DNA of 64,000 bases from Phycisphaera sp. (GCA_020639255.1 JACKGZ010000005.1:62001-126000); one strand, 5' to 3'. Numbered from the stretch's first letter, positions 51,044-61,116 are shown. The notes: a model not told the origin generated them from the sequence alone. Program-made: numbers and translations.

Positions 51044-51635
51044 AATCCACTCGCGGCAGCGTCAGCCCCGCCTGATCCTGATACTTCCCTGCCTTGTCCG
51101 CATAGCTCGTCTCGCACACCTGCGACGCCTGGAGGAACACCAGCTGCGCGATGCCCTCGTTGGCGTAGACCCGCGCGGGCAGGGGGGTGGTGTTGCTGAT
51201 CTCGAGCGTCACCTTGCCGCGCCACTCGGGCTCGAGCGGGGTGACGTTCACGATCAGGCCGCAGCGGGCGTAGGTGCTCTTGCCGACGCAGATGACGAGG
51301 ACGTCGCGCGGGACCTCGATGTACTCGACGGTCTCGCAGAGCGCGAAGCTGTTGGGCGGGATGATGATGTACCGGCTGCCGTTGTCCGAGCCGCCGTGAC
51401 CGGGGATCTCGGTGTCGACCTCGACCATCATCTCGTCGCTGAAGCGCTTCGGATCGACGACGGCGATGTCACCTGTGACAGGCGTGGGGCTGAAGATCTT
51501 GAATCGCGAGCCGACGCGGACGTCGTACCCATAGCTGGAGACGCCGTAGCTGACCTTGCCCGGGCGCTTCTGCGCGGGCGAGTAGGGCTCGATGCCGACG
51601 AGTTCCCGGATTTGCGAGTCGCAAAGGACGCTCAC
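51042..51635 (-). CDS. dcd: dCTP deaminase
   Basis: Dcd deaminates dCTP to dUTP, the precursor route to dTMP. The 197-residue protein shows VSVLCDSQIRELV at the start, SSYGYDVRVGSRFKIF, FALCETVEYIEVPRDVL, the active-site GKSTYARCGLIVNVTPLEPE and the catalytic LEISNTTPLPARVYANEGIA. GTG 51635 is the start, decided by GAGGTGG six bases upstream; the frame runs on upstream without conserved sequence. Its stop codon TAG overlaps the right inverted repeat of the cassette. With nrdJ it forms a deoxynucleotide pair. Confidence 0.93.
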   Translation of the reverse strand: MSVLCDSQIRELVGIEPYSPAQKRPGKVSYGVSSYGYDVRVGSRFKIFSPTPVTGDIAVVDPKRFSDEMMVEVDTEIPGHGGSDNGSRYIIIPPNSFALCETVEYIEVPRDVLVICVGKSTYARCGLIVNVTPLEPEWRGKVTLEISNTTPLPARVYANEGIAQLVFLQASQVCETSYADKAGKYQDQAGLTLPRVD

Positions 51636-52413
51636 TTGGTTCCACCTCGATAGCTGGCCTGCCCGGCGCGAGGCCGAGCGAGGCGTGATCTCTCTCTGCT
51701 CCGGACCGGTGCACTCCCACGCACCGGCCCTACCACCACGTTCCTGCCGATCGGGGGTCATCGCGCACCGCAACCATCCGCGTCCCGCACGCCTTGCGGT
51801 CCCAAATGGGGCCCGCTGTTCGGGTCGCGTTGTCGCGTCAGCTCCGACGCCCTGATACGAAAAGAACCCTCCAAGTCCCGCGGTTCGGCCTGAATCGACC
51901 AAACCAAGGTCTCCATGCTACCACTACCCATCGTGCTTTGGTTGGAATTGAAGCACAAAATCTCGCGGATCGCTGTCGGGAAGAGTGGCCCGAACGCCCC
52001 AAGTGGTTGATTTTGCGCGAGTTGAGGAAATTGCAAAGATCGCCGAATCGATATCCACAACATGTCGGTTGTCTTGCTCAAAATCCCCCGTTTCAGGCAC
52101 AACTGGGGGTATACCCGATGTCGAATTCTGTCGGTTGAGATAGATTGCATGTGAATCATTACAAAAGTAAGGTATATAATCGTATTTCGTTTGGAAAGCC
52201 CGATCCTAGGCTTTTGCAAGCCCGTTTTGCGTCGGAGAACGGGGTTTCGCTCGCAGGCGGATAGGATGTGGAGACGCAGCGACTGCGGCCACGGTGGGTA
52301 TCCGGCTGCTCGCTGTACGAACGCTCCGAACGCGCCAGGGTGAGTACCCGGCGAAGAGTTCGGAAGCGGTACCACAGGCATCGATGTGGGTGCACGTCGG
52401 AGGTTGCGCAGCG
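51636..52413. other. Long divergent intergenic region between dcd and the FlgI-like gene
   Basis: No frame in these 778 bp looks coding. On the dcd side a near-perfect 10-bp hairpin, GGACCGGTGC / GCACCGGCCC (51703-51730), would lie in the dcd leader. The middle (51910-52210) is AT-richer than its surroundings and holds a TATAAT. No riboswitch or tRNA is recognisable. Confidence 0.5.
52175..52180 (+). promoter_or_regulatory. -10 element candidate for the FlgI-like gene
   Basis: TATAAT in an AT-rich patch 234 bp before the start. No -35 at standard spacing stands out; TTGCAT at 52145 is 24 bp away. Confidence 0.35.
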
Positions 52414-54417
52414 ATGGGATGCACGCGAGCGGCGGTTGGTCTGGCCCTCTCACTGGTCCTGTGTGCCGCGCCGATCGCCGGCTGCGGCGGCGGACCCAAA
52501 AAGCGCGTGCGCGAGGTGACCCCCACTCTTTCGGGCGCACCGAGCGTGCTCCGCGGCACGGTCGGGTATGAAACAAGTCTGCGCCGAGCCGAGCCGCAGT
52601 ACATCTCTGGCTACGGCCTCGTCGTCGGTCTGAACGGCACGGGCAGCACGAATGTGCCCGAGAACGTCGCCGCCACGATGGAGCGTGAGATCCTGATCTG
52701 GACCGAAGGCGATACGGCCAGCAGCTTCGCCAACACGCCGCTGGCAGGGCTCTCGCCGCGTGAGATCATCCGTCACCCGGACACGGCCGTCGTGGTCGTC
52801 GAGGGTGCCGTCCCGCCGGGCGCGCCGGAAGGGACGACGTTCGATGTCCAGGTCCGTGCGCTCAGCGGCTCGACGACCGAATCGCTCGAGGGCGGCATCC
52901 TCTGGACGACGCGCTTGCAGCTCGGTCCGGCGAGCACAGTCGGCGGCCTGAAGACCGACACCATCGCCGAGGCGCGTGGTGAGGTGTTCATCAACCCGTT
53001 CGCAGAGCCGGGTCTATCGAGTGAGATCAACACGCGCATCGGGCGCGTGCTGGGCGGCGGGCGTGTGATCGAGCCACAGCCTCTGGAGCTTTTGCTCCAG
53101 ACGCCGCTTCACTCGCGGGCGCAGGCGATTACGCGGGCGATCAACCAGCAGTTCCTCGACGGACCTCGCGGCCCGAACTCGACGGCCAAGGGGCGCGACG
53201 ACCAGGTCATCCAGGTCTACGCGCCGCCCGCCTACAAAGACCGATTCGAGGAGTTCGTGCAGATTCTCCTTCACACGCCGATCAACCAGGAATACCCGGA
53301 GGTGCTCGCCAAGCGGTACACCCGGTCGATGATCGAGGACCCGAGCAGCGCCGACGAGCTCAGCTGGGCGCTCCGCGCGATCGGGACACGGTCGATCGGG
53401 TTCGTGCGCGACGTGTACGAGTTCCCCGAGCGTGGCCCCCGGATGGCGGCGCTGCGAGCCGGCGCACACCTGGGAGACCCGCGGGCCTCGGCCTTCCTCG
53501 AACGCCTCGCCTTTGAGGAGGATTCACCCGACCGGATCGAGGCGATCCAGCTGCTGGGCACCGCCGAGGGGGGCAACTCGATCGAGCGAGCGCTCCGTGA
53601 GCTGCTCGAGGACGAGGAAAAGCTCACGATCCGCATCGCGGCGTACGAGGCCCTCATGGAACGGGCCGAGCACCATCGACTGAAGGAACTCGTCGCCACC
53701 AACAGCGCCCGTCCCTCTGGGCAGCGAGCCTCGATCGAGCAGGTGATCTATCTCGCCGAGTCGCGTATCCCGCGCGGCAACCCGCAGGGTGTCGAACGCC
53801 AGGACGTCCGTGGTCGTTTCGAACTCGACATCGTGCCCTTCGGCGAGCCGCTGGTGTACGTCACGCAGCAGGGCCGACCCCGGATCGCCCTGATCGGCGC
53901 GGACATGAAGCTCGAGACGCCGATGTTCGTCAGCGCCTGGTCCGACCGGCTCATCATGGTGGCCGACAACGCCGGCAGCGAGATCCGTTTGCGCTACAGC
54001 CCGTCGGAGACGGGACCGATCCTGACCCAGAGCATGGGACCGGACATGGACGAACTCATCAAATACATGGCCCGCGAGGCCTCGGCGACCGAGATCCGGC
54101 CCGGACTCGGGTTTACGTACTCCGAGGTGGTGGGCGCCCTGGCAGCGATCCAGACCTCGGGCGGGACCAATGCGTCATTCGCGACCGAGACCGACCGACT
54201 GCTCGCCTCGCTGCTGACCGCGACGCAGACCATCACGACCGACCGACCGGCGCTCATCGGCGGTGAGGGCGAGGAGATCAGCCTCGACCCCATCGAGGAA
54301 GAGCAGGCCAAGCCCGTCACAGACGGCCGGCAGTCGTACGTCGTCCCGCTGAAGCCCCCCGCAGGCCCGGCCGGCGGAGATGGAAACGGTTCCGGGGGGA
54401 CAAACGAGGACGAGTGA
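52414..54417 (+). CDS. FlgI-like (flagellar P-ring) lipoprotein with HEAT-type repeats
   Basis: A 667-residue lipoprotein. Signal peptide with lipobox IAGC (Cys24). Residues about 60-260 resemble FlgI, the periplasmic P-ring protein: ISGYGLVVGLNGTGST, NTPLAGLSPREI, VVVEGAVPPGAPEGTTFDVQ and ALSGSTTESLEGG. FlgI is not normally a lipoprotein. Residues about 330-430 contain alpha-helical HEAT-like repeats (MAALRAGAHLGDPRASAFLE, RIEAIQLLGTAEGG), and the C-terminal third is an unknown beta-rich domain. GGAGG lies about ten bases before ATG 52414; ATG 52384 is an alternative. No flagellar gene is in the window. Confidence 0.82.
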   Translation: MGCTRAAVGLALSLVLCAAPIAGCGGGPKKRVREVTPTLSGAPSVLRGTVGYETSLRRAEPQYISGYGLVVGLNGTGSTNVPENVAATMEREILIWTEGDTASSFANTPLAGLSPREIIRHPDTAVVVVEGAVPPGAPEGTTFDVQVRALSGSTTESLEGGILWTTRLQLGPASTVGGLKTDTIAEARGEVFINPFAEPGLSSEINTRIGRVLGGGRVIEPQPLELLLQTPLHSRAQAITRAINQQFLDGPRGPNSTAKGRDDQVIQVYAPPAYKDRFEEFVQILLHTPINQEYPEVLAKRYTRSMIEDPSSADELSWALRAIGTRSIGFVRDVYEFPERGPRMAALRAGAHLGDPRASAFLERLAFEEDSPDRIEAIQLLGTAEGGNSIERALRELLEDEEKLTIRIAAYEALMERAEHHRLKELVATNSARPSGQRASIEQVIYLAESRIPRGNPQGVERQDVRGRFELDIVPFGEPLVYVTQQGRPRIALIGADMKLETPMFVSAWSDRLIMVADNAGSEIRLRYSPSETGPILTQSMGPDMDELIKYMAREASATEIRPGLGFTYSEVVGALAAIQTSGGTNASFATETDRLLASLLTATQTITTDRPALIGGEGEEISLDPIEEEQAKPVTDGRQSYVVPLKPPAGPAGGDGNGSGGTNEDE

Positions 54418-54515
54418 TGTAGACTGCCCCTTCCTGACGGGGCCACCGGGCAGGACGCCGACAGAAACAGGCCTCGTGCAGAGTCGATCAGGCGGCACGG
54501 AGGGCGCCACGACCC

Positions 54516-57500
54516 ATGCGTTTATCCAAACTCATTCTCAACGGCTTCAAGTCATTCGCGGACCGCACCGAGTTCACCTTTGACGACGACATCACGGGCG
54601 TCGTCGGGCCCAACGGGTGCGGCAAGTCCAACGTCGTCGACGCCATCAAGTGGGTGCTGGGCGAGCGTTCGAGCAAGTCGCTCCGCGGCAAAGAGATGAT
54701 CGACGTCATCTTCGCCGGTGCCGCGGGCCGATCGCCCTCGGGCATGGCCTCCGTCACGCTCGGGTTCGACAACCCGATCATCGACGCGGACGCCGAGCTC
54801 GTGGAACTGACCCTTGGCGACCCGCTCGACGAAGACGAGGGCGACGAGGAGTCGGAAGAGCGCCGCGAGCAGCGCCGGACCGGCCGCCGCCGCCGGGGCC
54901 TGCCGATCGAGGCCGACGAGGTCTTCGTCGAGCGCCGCCTCTACCGCGACGGCACGAGCCAGTACCTGATCAACGACCGACGCGTCCGCCTGCGCGACAT
55001 CCGCGAGCTGTTCCTCGACACGGGCATCGGGGCCGACGCGTACTCGATCATCGAGCAGGGCAAGGTCGACGCGATGCTGCTGGCGAGCCCGCAGGAGCGC
55101 CGGACGATCTTCGAGGAGGCCGCGGGCATCGCGCGGTACAAGCAGCGCCGGATCGAGGCGACGCGCAAGCTCGACAAGACCGAGGTGAACCTGACCAAGG
55201 CCCGCGAGCAGCTCGAGAACACCGAGCGGCGTCTGCGGATCGTCAAGGGCCAGGCCGCCAAGGCCAAGCGTTTCCAGGCGCTCGACGACGAGTACCGCGC
55301 GATCCGCATGGCGCTCGCGTTCGACCAGTACGACGACCTGCGCCAACGCCTCGACGGGCTGACGAGCGAGCTGACGGCTCTGGAGTCGCAGCGTGAGGAA
55401 TCGCACACCCGCGTCGAGCAGCTCGAAGCCGAGAAGCAGGACGCCGAGGTGACGCGCCACGAGCTGAACGAGACGGTCCGGCGAGTCGACTCCGAGCGCC
55501 AGTCGGCCCAGCACGACGCCGAGCGCGCGACGCAGCGGGTCAAGATGACCGAGTCCGCGATCGACGAAGCCAAACGCCGCCTTGAGACCGACGCGAAGCA
55601 GACCGAGGAGCTGACACTCCGCCTCGAGGAACTCGCCAAGAGCGAGGCGGGCGAGCGTCACGCGATCGAGACGCACGAGTCGCGGCTGGCGGAGGTCGAG
55701 CAGTCGATGAATCGGGCAACCGAGGCGAGGGCCGCGGTGCTCGAAGAGGCCGCCGACGCGAGGCAGAAACTGTCGGAGAAGCAGGCCGCGGTCGCGGGCG
55801 TCGAACGCGAGCGTGCGGCTCTGAACGCGTCGATCCAGTCGGACACGCGCCGGGCCGAGCAGCTCGCCGAGCAGCTCGCGACCGTGCAGCGCAAGGAATC
55901 CGAGGCCCGCACCGAGCAGGACCGCCAGACGCGTGAGCACGAGGAACTGCTCGGCGCGTGCCGCAGGCACTCGGGCGAGGTCGATCGGCTTGCTGCGGAA
56001 CTCTCTGGTCTCGACGAGCAGGCCTCGAATCTGGCCGCGGGCCGGAGCGAGCTTGCCGAGCGTGTGAGCGAACTCGACCAGCAGCGGGTGCGTCTCGATT
56101 CACGCCGCGTCACGCTCGAAGAGATGGACGCCTCGCGCGAGGGCTTCGGCGACGCGGTCCGCGCGGTGCTCGATGCACGCGACACGGGCGAGGGCTACGA
56201 GGGCGTCATCGGCGCGGTTGCGGACCTGATCGAAGCCAGCTCCGACGACGCGGAAGCGGTTGAGGCGGCGCTGGGCGCAGCACTCCAGTCGCTCGTCGTG
56301 CGCTCGGCGCTCAACATCCCGGGCGCGTACGAACTCACGAAACTCAAGGGACGCGTCACGTTCATGCCGCTGTCTACGGGTGGCGTCGACTTCCACTGCC
56401 CGTCAACACGCTCACCGATGGACACCGTCCTGCGCGGCGGACGCGTCACGGCTCTGCGCCCGCTCGTCCGCATCCGCGGGAGCGCGAGCGATGCACTGGG
56501 CGAAGCGGGCGCGAAGCTGCTCGATCGATTGCTCGGGCAAACGTACCTCGTCGAGAACCTCGAAGCCGCGACGCTGCTCGCAGCGGGTGTGATCGGTTCG
56601 GGCGCTCGCTTCGTCACGCGCGACGGGTGCGTGCTGGAATCCGACGGCCGCGTGATCGCGGGCCCGAGCGCGAGCGAGACGGGCGGGCAGGGTCTGCTCC
56701 GCCGGCGCGCCGAACTCGAACAGCTGCGCTTCACGCTCGGCAGCGTGAGCGAATCGCTCGAAACGAGCCGCGACGAGCTGGCAAAGCAGGACGAGCGCGC
56801 GTCGGCGATCAGCCAGTCGCGGGCGCAAGTCCGCACGCAGCTTGCTGCGGAAGAGCGCCACCTCGCCGGCGCTCAGGCCCGCGCCGAGCGTCTGGAGACC
56901 GAACGCCGCCGCCATGCGCAGTCGCTCGGCACGCTCGCGCAGGAAGCCCAGCAGATCACGGGTCGCCTCGAAACTGTTCGGAGCGAGGCCCAGCAGCTCC
57001 GCGAGCGGATCGCGAAGCTGGACGACCTGCTGATCGATCAGCGGGCGTCTGCCGAATCGCTTGAGACGGAAGTGACGCGGCTCTCGATGCGCGCCGAGCA
57101 GGCATCGGAGCAGGTCACCGCGGCCCGCGTCGAAGCCGGCGCGCTACGCGAGCAGCTCTCGTCGGCCCGGCGCGAGCTCGGACGTGTCGTGAGTGAGACC
57201 GAGAGCGTCCAGCGCAGCCTGCGCGAATTGACCGACCACGCCGAACGGGCGCAGGGCGTGATCGAGCAGCACCAGCAGACGATCATCCAGGCCCAGAACG
57301 AGGTCGCCCACGCGACCGAGAAGGCCGAGCTGCTTGCCTCGCAGCTCGAAGAGACTCAGGCGCAGCTCGCCGAGGCCAACGAACGTGCAGCCTCGCTCAG
57401 CCAGCACGCCAGCCGCGCCCGCGACGAAGCGCAGCGGATCGAGCGGAACTGGCACTCACTCGAGGTCGCCCGCCGCGAGGTCGAGGTGAAGCGTGAGCAC

Positions 57501-58418
57501 GCCGAGGACCGCGCAACCGAGGAGCTGGCGATCGACATCGCCGCCGAGTACCGCGAGTACCGCCTGCTCGTCATGTACGACGCGATCGTGCTGCTCGATC
57601 AGGAAGAAGCCTCGGCCCAGTGCGAGGAACTCCGCTCCGAGATCAAGAAGCTCGGCAACGTCAACCTCGACTCGATCGAGGAAGAAGGCCAGCTCGAGGG
57701 ACGCAACGAGGAACTCATTGCGCAGGTCGCCGACCTCGACGAGGCCCGCACGCGGCTCGCCGAGCTCATCGAACGCCTCAACGTCGCCAGCCGCGAACGC
57801 TTCGAGGAGACCTTCACCGCGGTGCGCGAGAATTTCGCGGGCTCCAACGGCATGTTCCGGCGCCTCTTCGGCGGCGGCAAGGCCGAGGTCCGCCTCATGC
57901 CCCTCATCAAGGAAGTCGACGGCGAGAAGGTCCAGACCGACGAGGTCGACTGGCTCGAATCGGGCGTCGAGGTCATCGCCCGCCCGCCCGGCAAGGAGCC
58001 CCGCACGATCAACCAGCTCTCGGGCGGCGAGAAGACCATGACCGCGGTCGCGCTCTTGCTCTCGATCTTCCAGACCAAGCCGAGCTGCTTCTGCATCCTT
58101 GACGAAGTCGACGCCGCGCTCGACGATGCAAACGTCGACCGCTACTGCAACGTCGTCCGCTCATTCACCGACCGCTCGCACTTCATCATCATCACGCACC
58201 ACAAGCGCACGATGTCCGAGGCCGATCGCCTCTACGGCGTGACAATGCAGGAGCGCGGCGTCTCGAAGCGCGTCACCGTCAAGGTCGACGAGATCCACGA
58301 GGACGGCTCGTTCAAGAAGGCCGCGGCCGCCGAGCCCGAACAGCAGGAAGAGCCGAGTCTCCGCGAATCGCTCGCCGCGATGCGCGAAGACCGGGCGCAT
58401 GTCGCTGTCGAATCCTGA
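54516..58418 (+). CDS. smc: chromosome segregation protein SMC
   Basis: A 1300-residue SMC ATPase that organises chromosome DNA with ScpA and ScpB. N-terminal Walker A GPNGCGKS (31-38), two long coiled-coil arms, a hinge around residues 560-690, and a C-terminal head with the ABC signature LSGGEK (1168-1173) and Walker B CILDEVDAALDD. It is about 120 residues longer than typical SMC; an acidic Arg/Glu insertion (DEDEGDEESEERREQRRTGR) near residue 105 and a long C-terminus account for part of this. scpA and scpB are not nearby. The gene follows the FlgI-like gene by 98 bp. Confidence 0.95.
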   Translation: MRLSKLILNGFKSFADRTEFTFDDDITGVVGPNGCGKSNVVDAIKWVLGERSSKSLRGKEMIDVIFAGAAGRSPSGMASVTLGFDNPIIDADAELVELTLGDPLDEDEGDEESEERREQRRTGRRRRGLPIEADEVFVERRLYRDGTSQYLINDRRVRLRDIRELFLDTGIGADAYSIIEQGKVDAMLLASPQERRTIFEEAAGIARYKQRRIEATRKLDKTEVNLTKAREQLENTERRLRIVKGQAAKAKRFQALDDEYRAIRMALAFDQYDDLRQRLDGLTSELTALESQREESHTRVEQLEAEKQDAEVTRHELNETVRRVDSERQSAQHDAERATQRVKMTESAIDEAKRRLETDAKQTEELTLRLEELAKSEAGERHAIETHESRLAEVEQSMNRATEARAAVLEEAADARQKLSEKQAAVAGVERERAALNASIQSDTRRAEQLAEQLATVQRKESEARTEQDRQTREHEELLGACRRHSGEVDRLAAELSGLDEQASNLAAGRSELAERVSELDQQRVRLDSRRVTLEEMDASREGFGDAVRAVLDARDTGEGYEGVIGAVADLIEASSDDAEAVEAALGAALQSLVVRSALNIPGAYELTKLKGRVTFMPLSTGGVDFHCPSTRSPMDTVLRGGRVTALRPLVRIRGSASDALGEAGAKLLDRLLGQTYLVENLEAATLLAAGVIGSGARFVTRDGCVLESDGRVIAGPSASETGGQGLLRRRAELEQLRFTLGSVSESLETSRDELAKQDERASAISQSRAQVRTQLAAEERHLAGAQARAERLETERRRHAQSLGTLAQEAQQITGRLETVRSEAQQLRERIAKLDDLLIDQRASAESLETEVTRLSMRAEQASEQVTAARVEAGALREQLSSARRELGRVVSETESVQRSLRELTDHAERAQGVIEQHQQTIIQAQNEVAHATEKAELLASQLEETQAQLAEANERAASLSQHASRARDEAQRIERNWHSLEVARREVEVKREHAEDRATEELAIDIAAEYREYRLLVMYDAIVLLDQEEASAQCEELRSEIKKLGNVNLDSIEEEGQLEGRNEELIAQVADLDEARTRLAELIERLNVASRERFEETFTAVRENFAGSNGMFRRLFGGGKAEVRLMPLIKEVDGEKVQTDEVDWLESGVEVIARPPGKEPRTINQLSGGEKTMTAVALLLSIFQTKPSCFCILDEVDAALDDANVDRYCNVVRSFTDRSHFIIITHHKRTMSEADRLYGVTMQERGVSKRVTVKVDEIHEDGSFKKAAAAEPEQQEEPSLRESLAAMREDRAHVAVES

Positions 58419-58420
58419 GT

Positions 58421-58768
58421 TCAAACGTCGGACAGATCCGGCAGATCAGAGAGATCTGATTGGTTTTCGCTGCTCGGGCGTTGAGCGATGAACGAGCCTG
58501 CGGGCTTCGGCCTTGCGGCTGCCAAGCCCCTGCCCGGGATGAAGTCGCGCAGGCCGCCGCCGTCGTTCATGACCTTGAGCCCGATGATGCTGTTGACGGC
58601 GAGCACGAGGATGGCCGCGAAAATCAGCACGGCCGCCGTGGAGACGCCCTTCCATCCCACACCTTCCTGCTCCAGCCAGATGGCACCGACGGTAATAAAG
58701 GCGCCACCCACGATGGCGAGCAGACACGAGCCGTAGCAGATTCGATTAATCGCAATGAGAAGCCGCAT
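58421..58768 (-). CDS. small two-helix membrane protein
   Basis: A 115-residue protein of unknown function with two transmembrane helices (SCLLAIVGGAFITVGAIWL and STAAVLIFAAILVLAVNSII) and a cytoplasmic Pro/Ser-rich tail ending in repeated SDLPDL-type acid segments. GGAG lies six bases before ATG 58768. It converges on smc, whose stop is 2 bp away, and its transcription could affect smc mRNA ends. Confidence 0.72.
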   Translation of the reverse strand: MRLLIAINRICYGSCLLAIVGGAFITVGAIWLEQEGVGWKGVSTAAVLIFAAILVLAVNSIIGLKVMNDGGGLRDFIPGRGLAAARPKPAGSFIAQRPSSENQSDLSDLPDLSDV

Positions 58769-58877
58769 AGTTCACTCCTGCATAGACAGCCCACGAGGTC
58801 GTCTCAAGTTAGTGATTACTATATTCGATATCGGCTCTCCGCTCTTTCAGTCTTTGAAGTGTTTCAAGCAATCTTTC

Positions 58878-60053
58878 TTACTCGGCGTCGTCTTCGGCGG
58901 GCCCCTCGGCCCGTTCGTCTTCAGCGACCGGCAGCTCGTTGAACTCGCCGATCAGCATGCCCACGGCCTGATCGCACGCCTCGGAAGCTGCGTTGGGTGG
59001 CATATTGCTCGCGGCGAGCACAACCAGATCCGTCTCCGGCGCCACCCACGTCACGGCGTACCAGTACGTGTTGCTGCCCGCGTGCGAGTACACCGTGCCC
59101 GCGCCCCAGGGCCGCTCCGTCGCACCCCAGCCGAGCGCGTACCCGTCGCCATCGGTGTCCGTCGCGATGGCCTCGTAGGTCTCCTGCTTGAGCAGCTTGC
59201 CCTTGCCCTCGAGTCCCTGTTCGAAGTCGGCGACGAACTTGCCCCAATCGATGATGTTCGCATGAACCGTGCCCGCGGGGCCGAAGCTCGCCGGGTTGTC
59301 GGGCAGCCGCTCGCCCTCAACCAGCGGCAGCGGCATCCACTCGTCTCGCATCTGATGACCCAGTGGCTCAACAACCTCGCCGACGACGCCTGGCGGGCCA
59401 AAGCCGGCGCTCGTCATGCCGAGCGGCTCGAAGATTTCCTCGGCCATCACCTCTTCCCAGGGCTTGTCGAACTTCTCCTCGATGATCACGCCCGCCAGGA
59501 TGTACCCGAAGTTCGAATACGCAAATGTGCCCTCTGCTCCGCCCACGATCTGTGGACCGCTGCGCAAAATCCCCTCGGCGATGGCGCGACGCTGCCCACG
59601 CAGGGGGAGTTTTTTCTCAGCGTTCGCGAGCACCCATGGCATCGCCGAGAGGCCCTTGTTCTGCGATTCCGCGATTCCAGCTCGGTGTCCGAGTAGATCA
59701 CGCACCGTCAGTTCTTTGAATGCCTCGTTCACCTGATCGGAAACACCGGGCAATGCGTCTGCGATGGATGTGTCCCAGGTCAGCTCGCCGCGTTCGACGA
59801 GCAAGCCGACAAGCTCGGCCGTCATCGCCTTCGTGCACGAGCCGATGTGGTAGACGCTGTTGATCGTGACGGGGATCGGGTGCTCGTGGCTGAGCCAGCC
59901 GGTCGCGCCGGTGGCGACGAGCTCGCCGTCCTTGTACGCCGCGCAGACGAGCGAAGCGATGTTCGCCTGCCTGCGGACCTGCTCGATCTCCTTGGAGATG
60001 TCCTTGGGCTCGGTCGCCATAGCAGCGGCCACGGCCAGGCTCGTGATCAGCAT
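58878..60053 (-). CDS. exported serine hydrolase of the beta-lactamase (class C) fold
   Basis: A 391-residue exported enzyme of the serine beta-lactamase/DD-peptidase group. The signal peptide is short (MLITSLAVAAAMA). Catalytic motifs: Ser72-x-x-Lys75 (GSCTKAMTA), Tyr179-Ser-Asn181 (FAYSNFGY) and HAGSN in place of KTG. The HAG triad is common in EstB-type esterases and peptidases rather than antibiotic-resistance enzymes, so hydrolysis of a small ester, peptide or D-amino acid substrate is more likely. AAGGAG lies six bases before ATG 60053. The C-terminal tail is acidic. Confidence 0.88.
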   Translation of the reverse strand: MLITSLAVAAAMATEPKDISKEIEQVRRQANIASLVCAAYKDGELVATGATGWLSHEHPIPVTINSVYHIGSCTKAMTAELVGLLVERGELTWDTSIADALPGVSDQVNEAFKELTVRDLLGHRAGIAESQNKGLSAMPWVLANAEKKLPLRGQRRAIAEGILRSGPQIVGGAEGTFAYSNFGYILAGVIIEEKFDKPWEEVMAEEIFEPLGMTSAGFGPPGVVGEVVEPLGHQMRDEWMPLPLVEGERLPDNPASFGPAGTVHANIIDWGKFVADFEQGLEGKGKLLKQETYEAIATDTDGDGYALGWGATERPWGAGTVYSHAGSNTYWYAVTWVAPETDLVVLAASNMPPNAASEACDQAVGMLIGEFNELPVAEDERAEGPAEDDAE

Positions 60054-60077
60054 CTCAAACTCCTTCCAGACCAGAGC

Positions 60078-61031
60078 TTACGCGGGCAGGATCACCTGGC
60101 CGACCAGATCTTTCACCACCTGGACCCGATGCGTGTTTAACCAGCGTGAAAGATCGCGGTTGATGCGAAGGGGTGCTCGCGGATCGGCAAAGAGTGCCGT
60201 CCCAACGCCGACCGCGGTCGCGCCGGCGAGGATGAACTCGGCCGCGTCGTCCCACGCCGACACGCCCCCGAGCCCGATGATCGGGACACCCGCTTCCTGC
60301 GCCACCTTGCGGTACACATCGTGCACGAGCTTGACCGCGATCGGGTGGACCGCCGGGCCCGACAGCCCGCCCGTCACGTTCGAGAGCACGGGCCGGCGCG
60401 TCCGCACGTCGATCTGCATCGCGGGGACCGTATTGGCGATTGTGAGCGCATCCGCGCCCGCTTCGATCGCGGCCCTTGCGATATCCGCGAGCGTCGGCTG
60501 ACCCACCGCGATCGGGCTCAGCTTGACGATGAGCTTGGAACTCGTCAGTTCGGCGCGCACGGCCGAGACAAGCTCACGCAGCGCGCCCGCGTCGGCGCCG
60601 AACTCCGTCCCGCCGTGCACGTTCGGGCAGCTCACGTTGATCTCGATCGCGGGCAGCTCGGGGATCGTCTCCATGTGGCGAGCAACGTGCGCGTAGTCGT
60701 CGATGCTCGTGCCCGCGATGGACCCAAAGACCGTGGTCGGCGTGTTCTTTAGTCTCGGCGCAACGTCGGACATGAACTTGTCGATGCCGGGGTTGGCGAG
60801 ACCGATCGCGTTGAGCATGCCGGCCTTGGCGGGCCAGACGCGCCAGGTCTCGTTGCCGACGCGGGGCTCACGCGTGATCGACTTGCACACGACCGCGCCG
60901 ACCTGCGAGAGGTCCATCACATCCGCGAGTTCGTCGGAATACCCGGCCGTGCCCGCCGCGAGGATGACGGGCGAGCGGAGCGGGATGCCCGCCAGTTCGA
61001 TCGAGAGCCGTGGGTCTATGGGTCGCGCCAC
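60078..61031 (-). CDS. pyrD: dihydroorotate dehydrogenase (class 1B catalytic subunit)
   Basis: PyrD oxidises dihydroorotate to orotate in pyrimidine synthesis using FMN. The 317-residue protein has PVILAAGTAGYSDEL, NAIGLANPGID, the class 1 catalytic Cys135 in EINVSCPNVHGG, KLSPIAVG and the FMN phosphate motif IIGLGGVSAWDDAAEFILAG. Class 1B enzymes usually work with the PyrK iron-sulfur subunit, which is not in the window. The start is GTG 61031 with no clear ribosome site. It diverges from the TPR-YggX gene. Confidence 0.93.
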   Translation of the reverse strand: MARPIDPRLSIELAGIPLRSPVILAAGTAGYSDELADVMDLSQVGAVVCKSITREPRVGNETWRVWPAKAGMLNAIGLANPGIDKFMSDVAPRLKNTPTTVFGSIAGTSIDDYAHVARHMETIPELPAIEINVSCPNVHGGTEFGADAGALRELVSAVRAELTSSKLIVKLSPIAVGQPTLADIARAAIEAGADALTIANTVPAMQIDVRTRRPVLSNVTGGLSGPAVHPIAVKLVHDVYRKVAQEAGVPIIGLGGVSAWDDAAEFILAGATAVGVGTALFADPRAPLRINRDLSRWLNTHRVQVVKDLVGQVILPA

Positions 61032-61116
61032 GCGAGAAGACTAGCCGAGTGAGCCCGCGCACGAGCCGGCGAACGGGCCGATCCGTGCCCCTATGGTTCG
61101 TCTGGAGGCTTACGAC

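Noticed and set aside
52051..52059. ATATCCACA resembling a DnaA box, possible origin of replication
   Set aside because: One mismatched box alone, with no cluster, no dnaA or dnaN and no clear AT-rich unwinding tract beside it.
51758..52576. A 272-codon minus-strand frame in the dcd-FlgI gap
   Set aside because: Composition is not coding-like, it overlaps the lipoprotein signal region in antisense, and no ribosome site is present.
58878..60053. Calling the beta-lactamase-fold enzyme an antibiotic resistance gene
   Set aside because: It has HAG in place of KTG and resembles esterase or peptidase branches; no mobile context is present.
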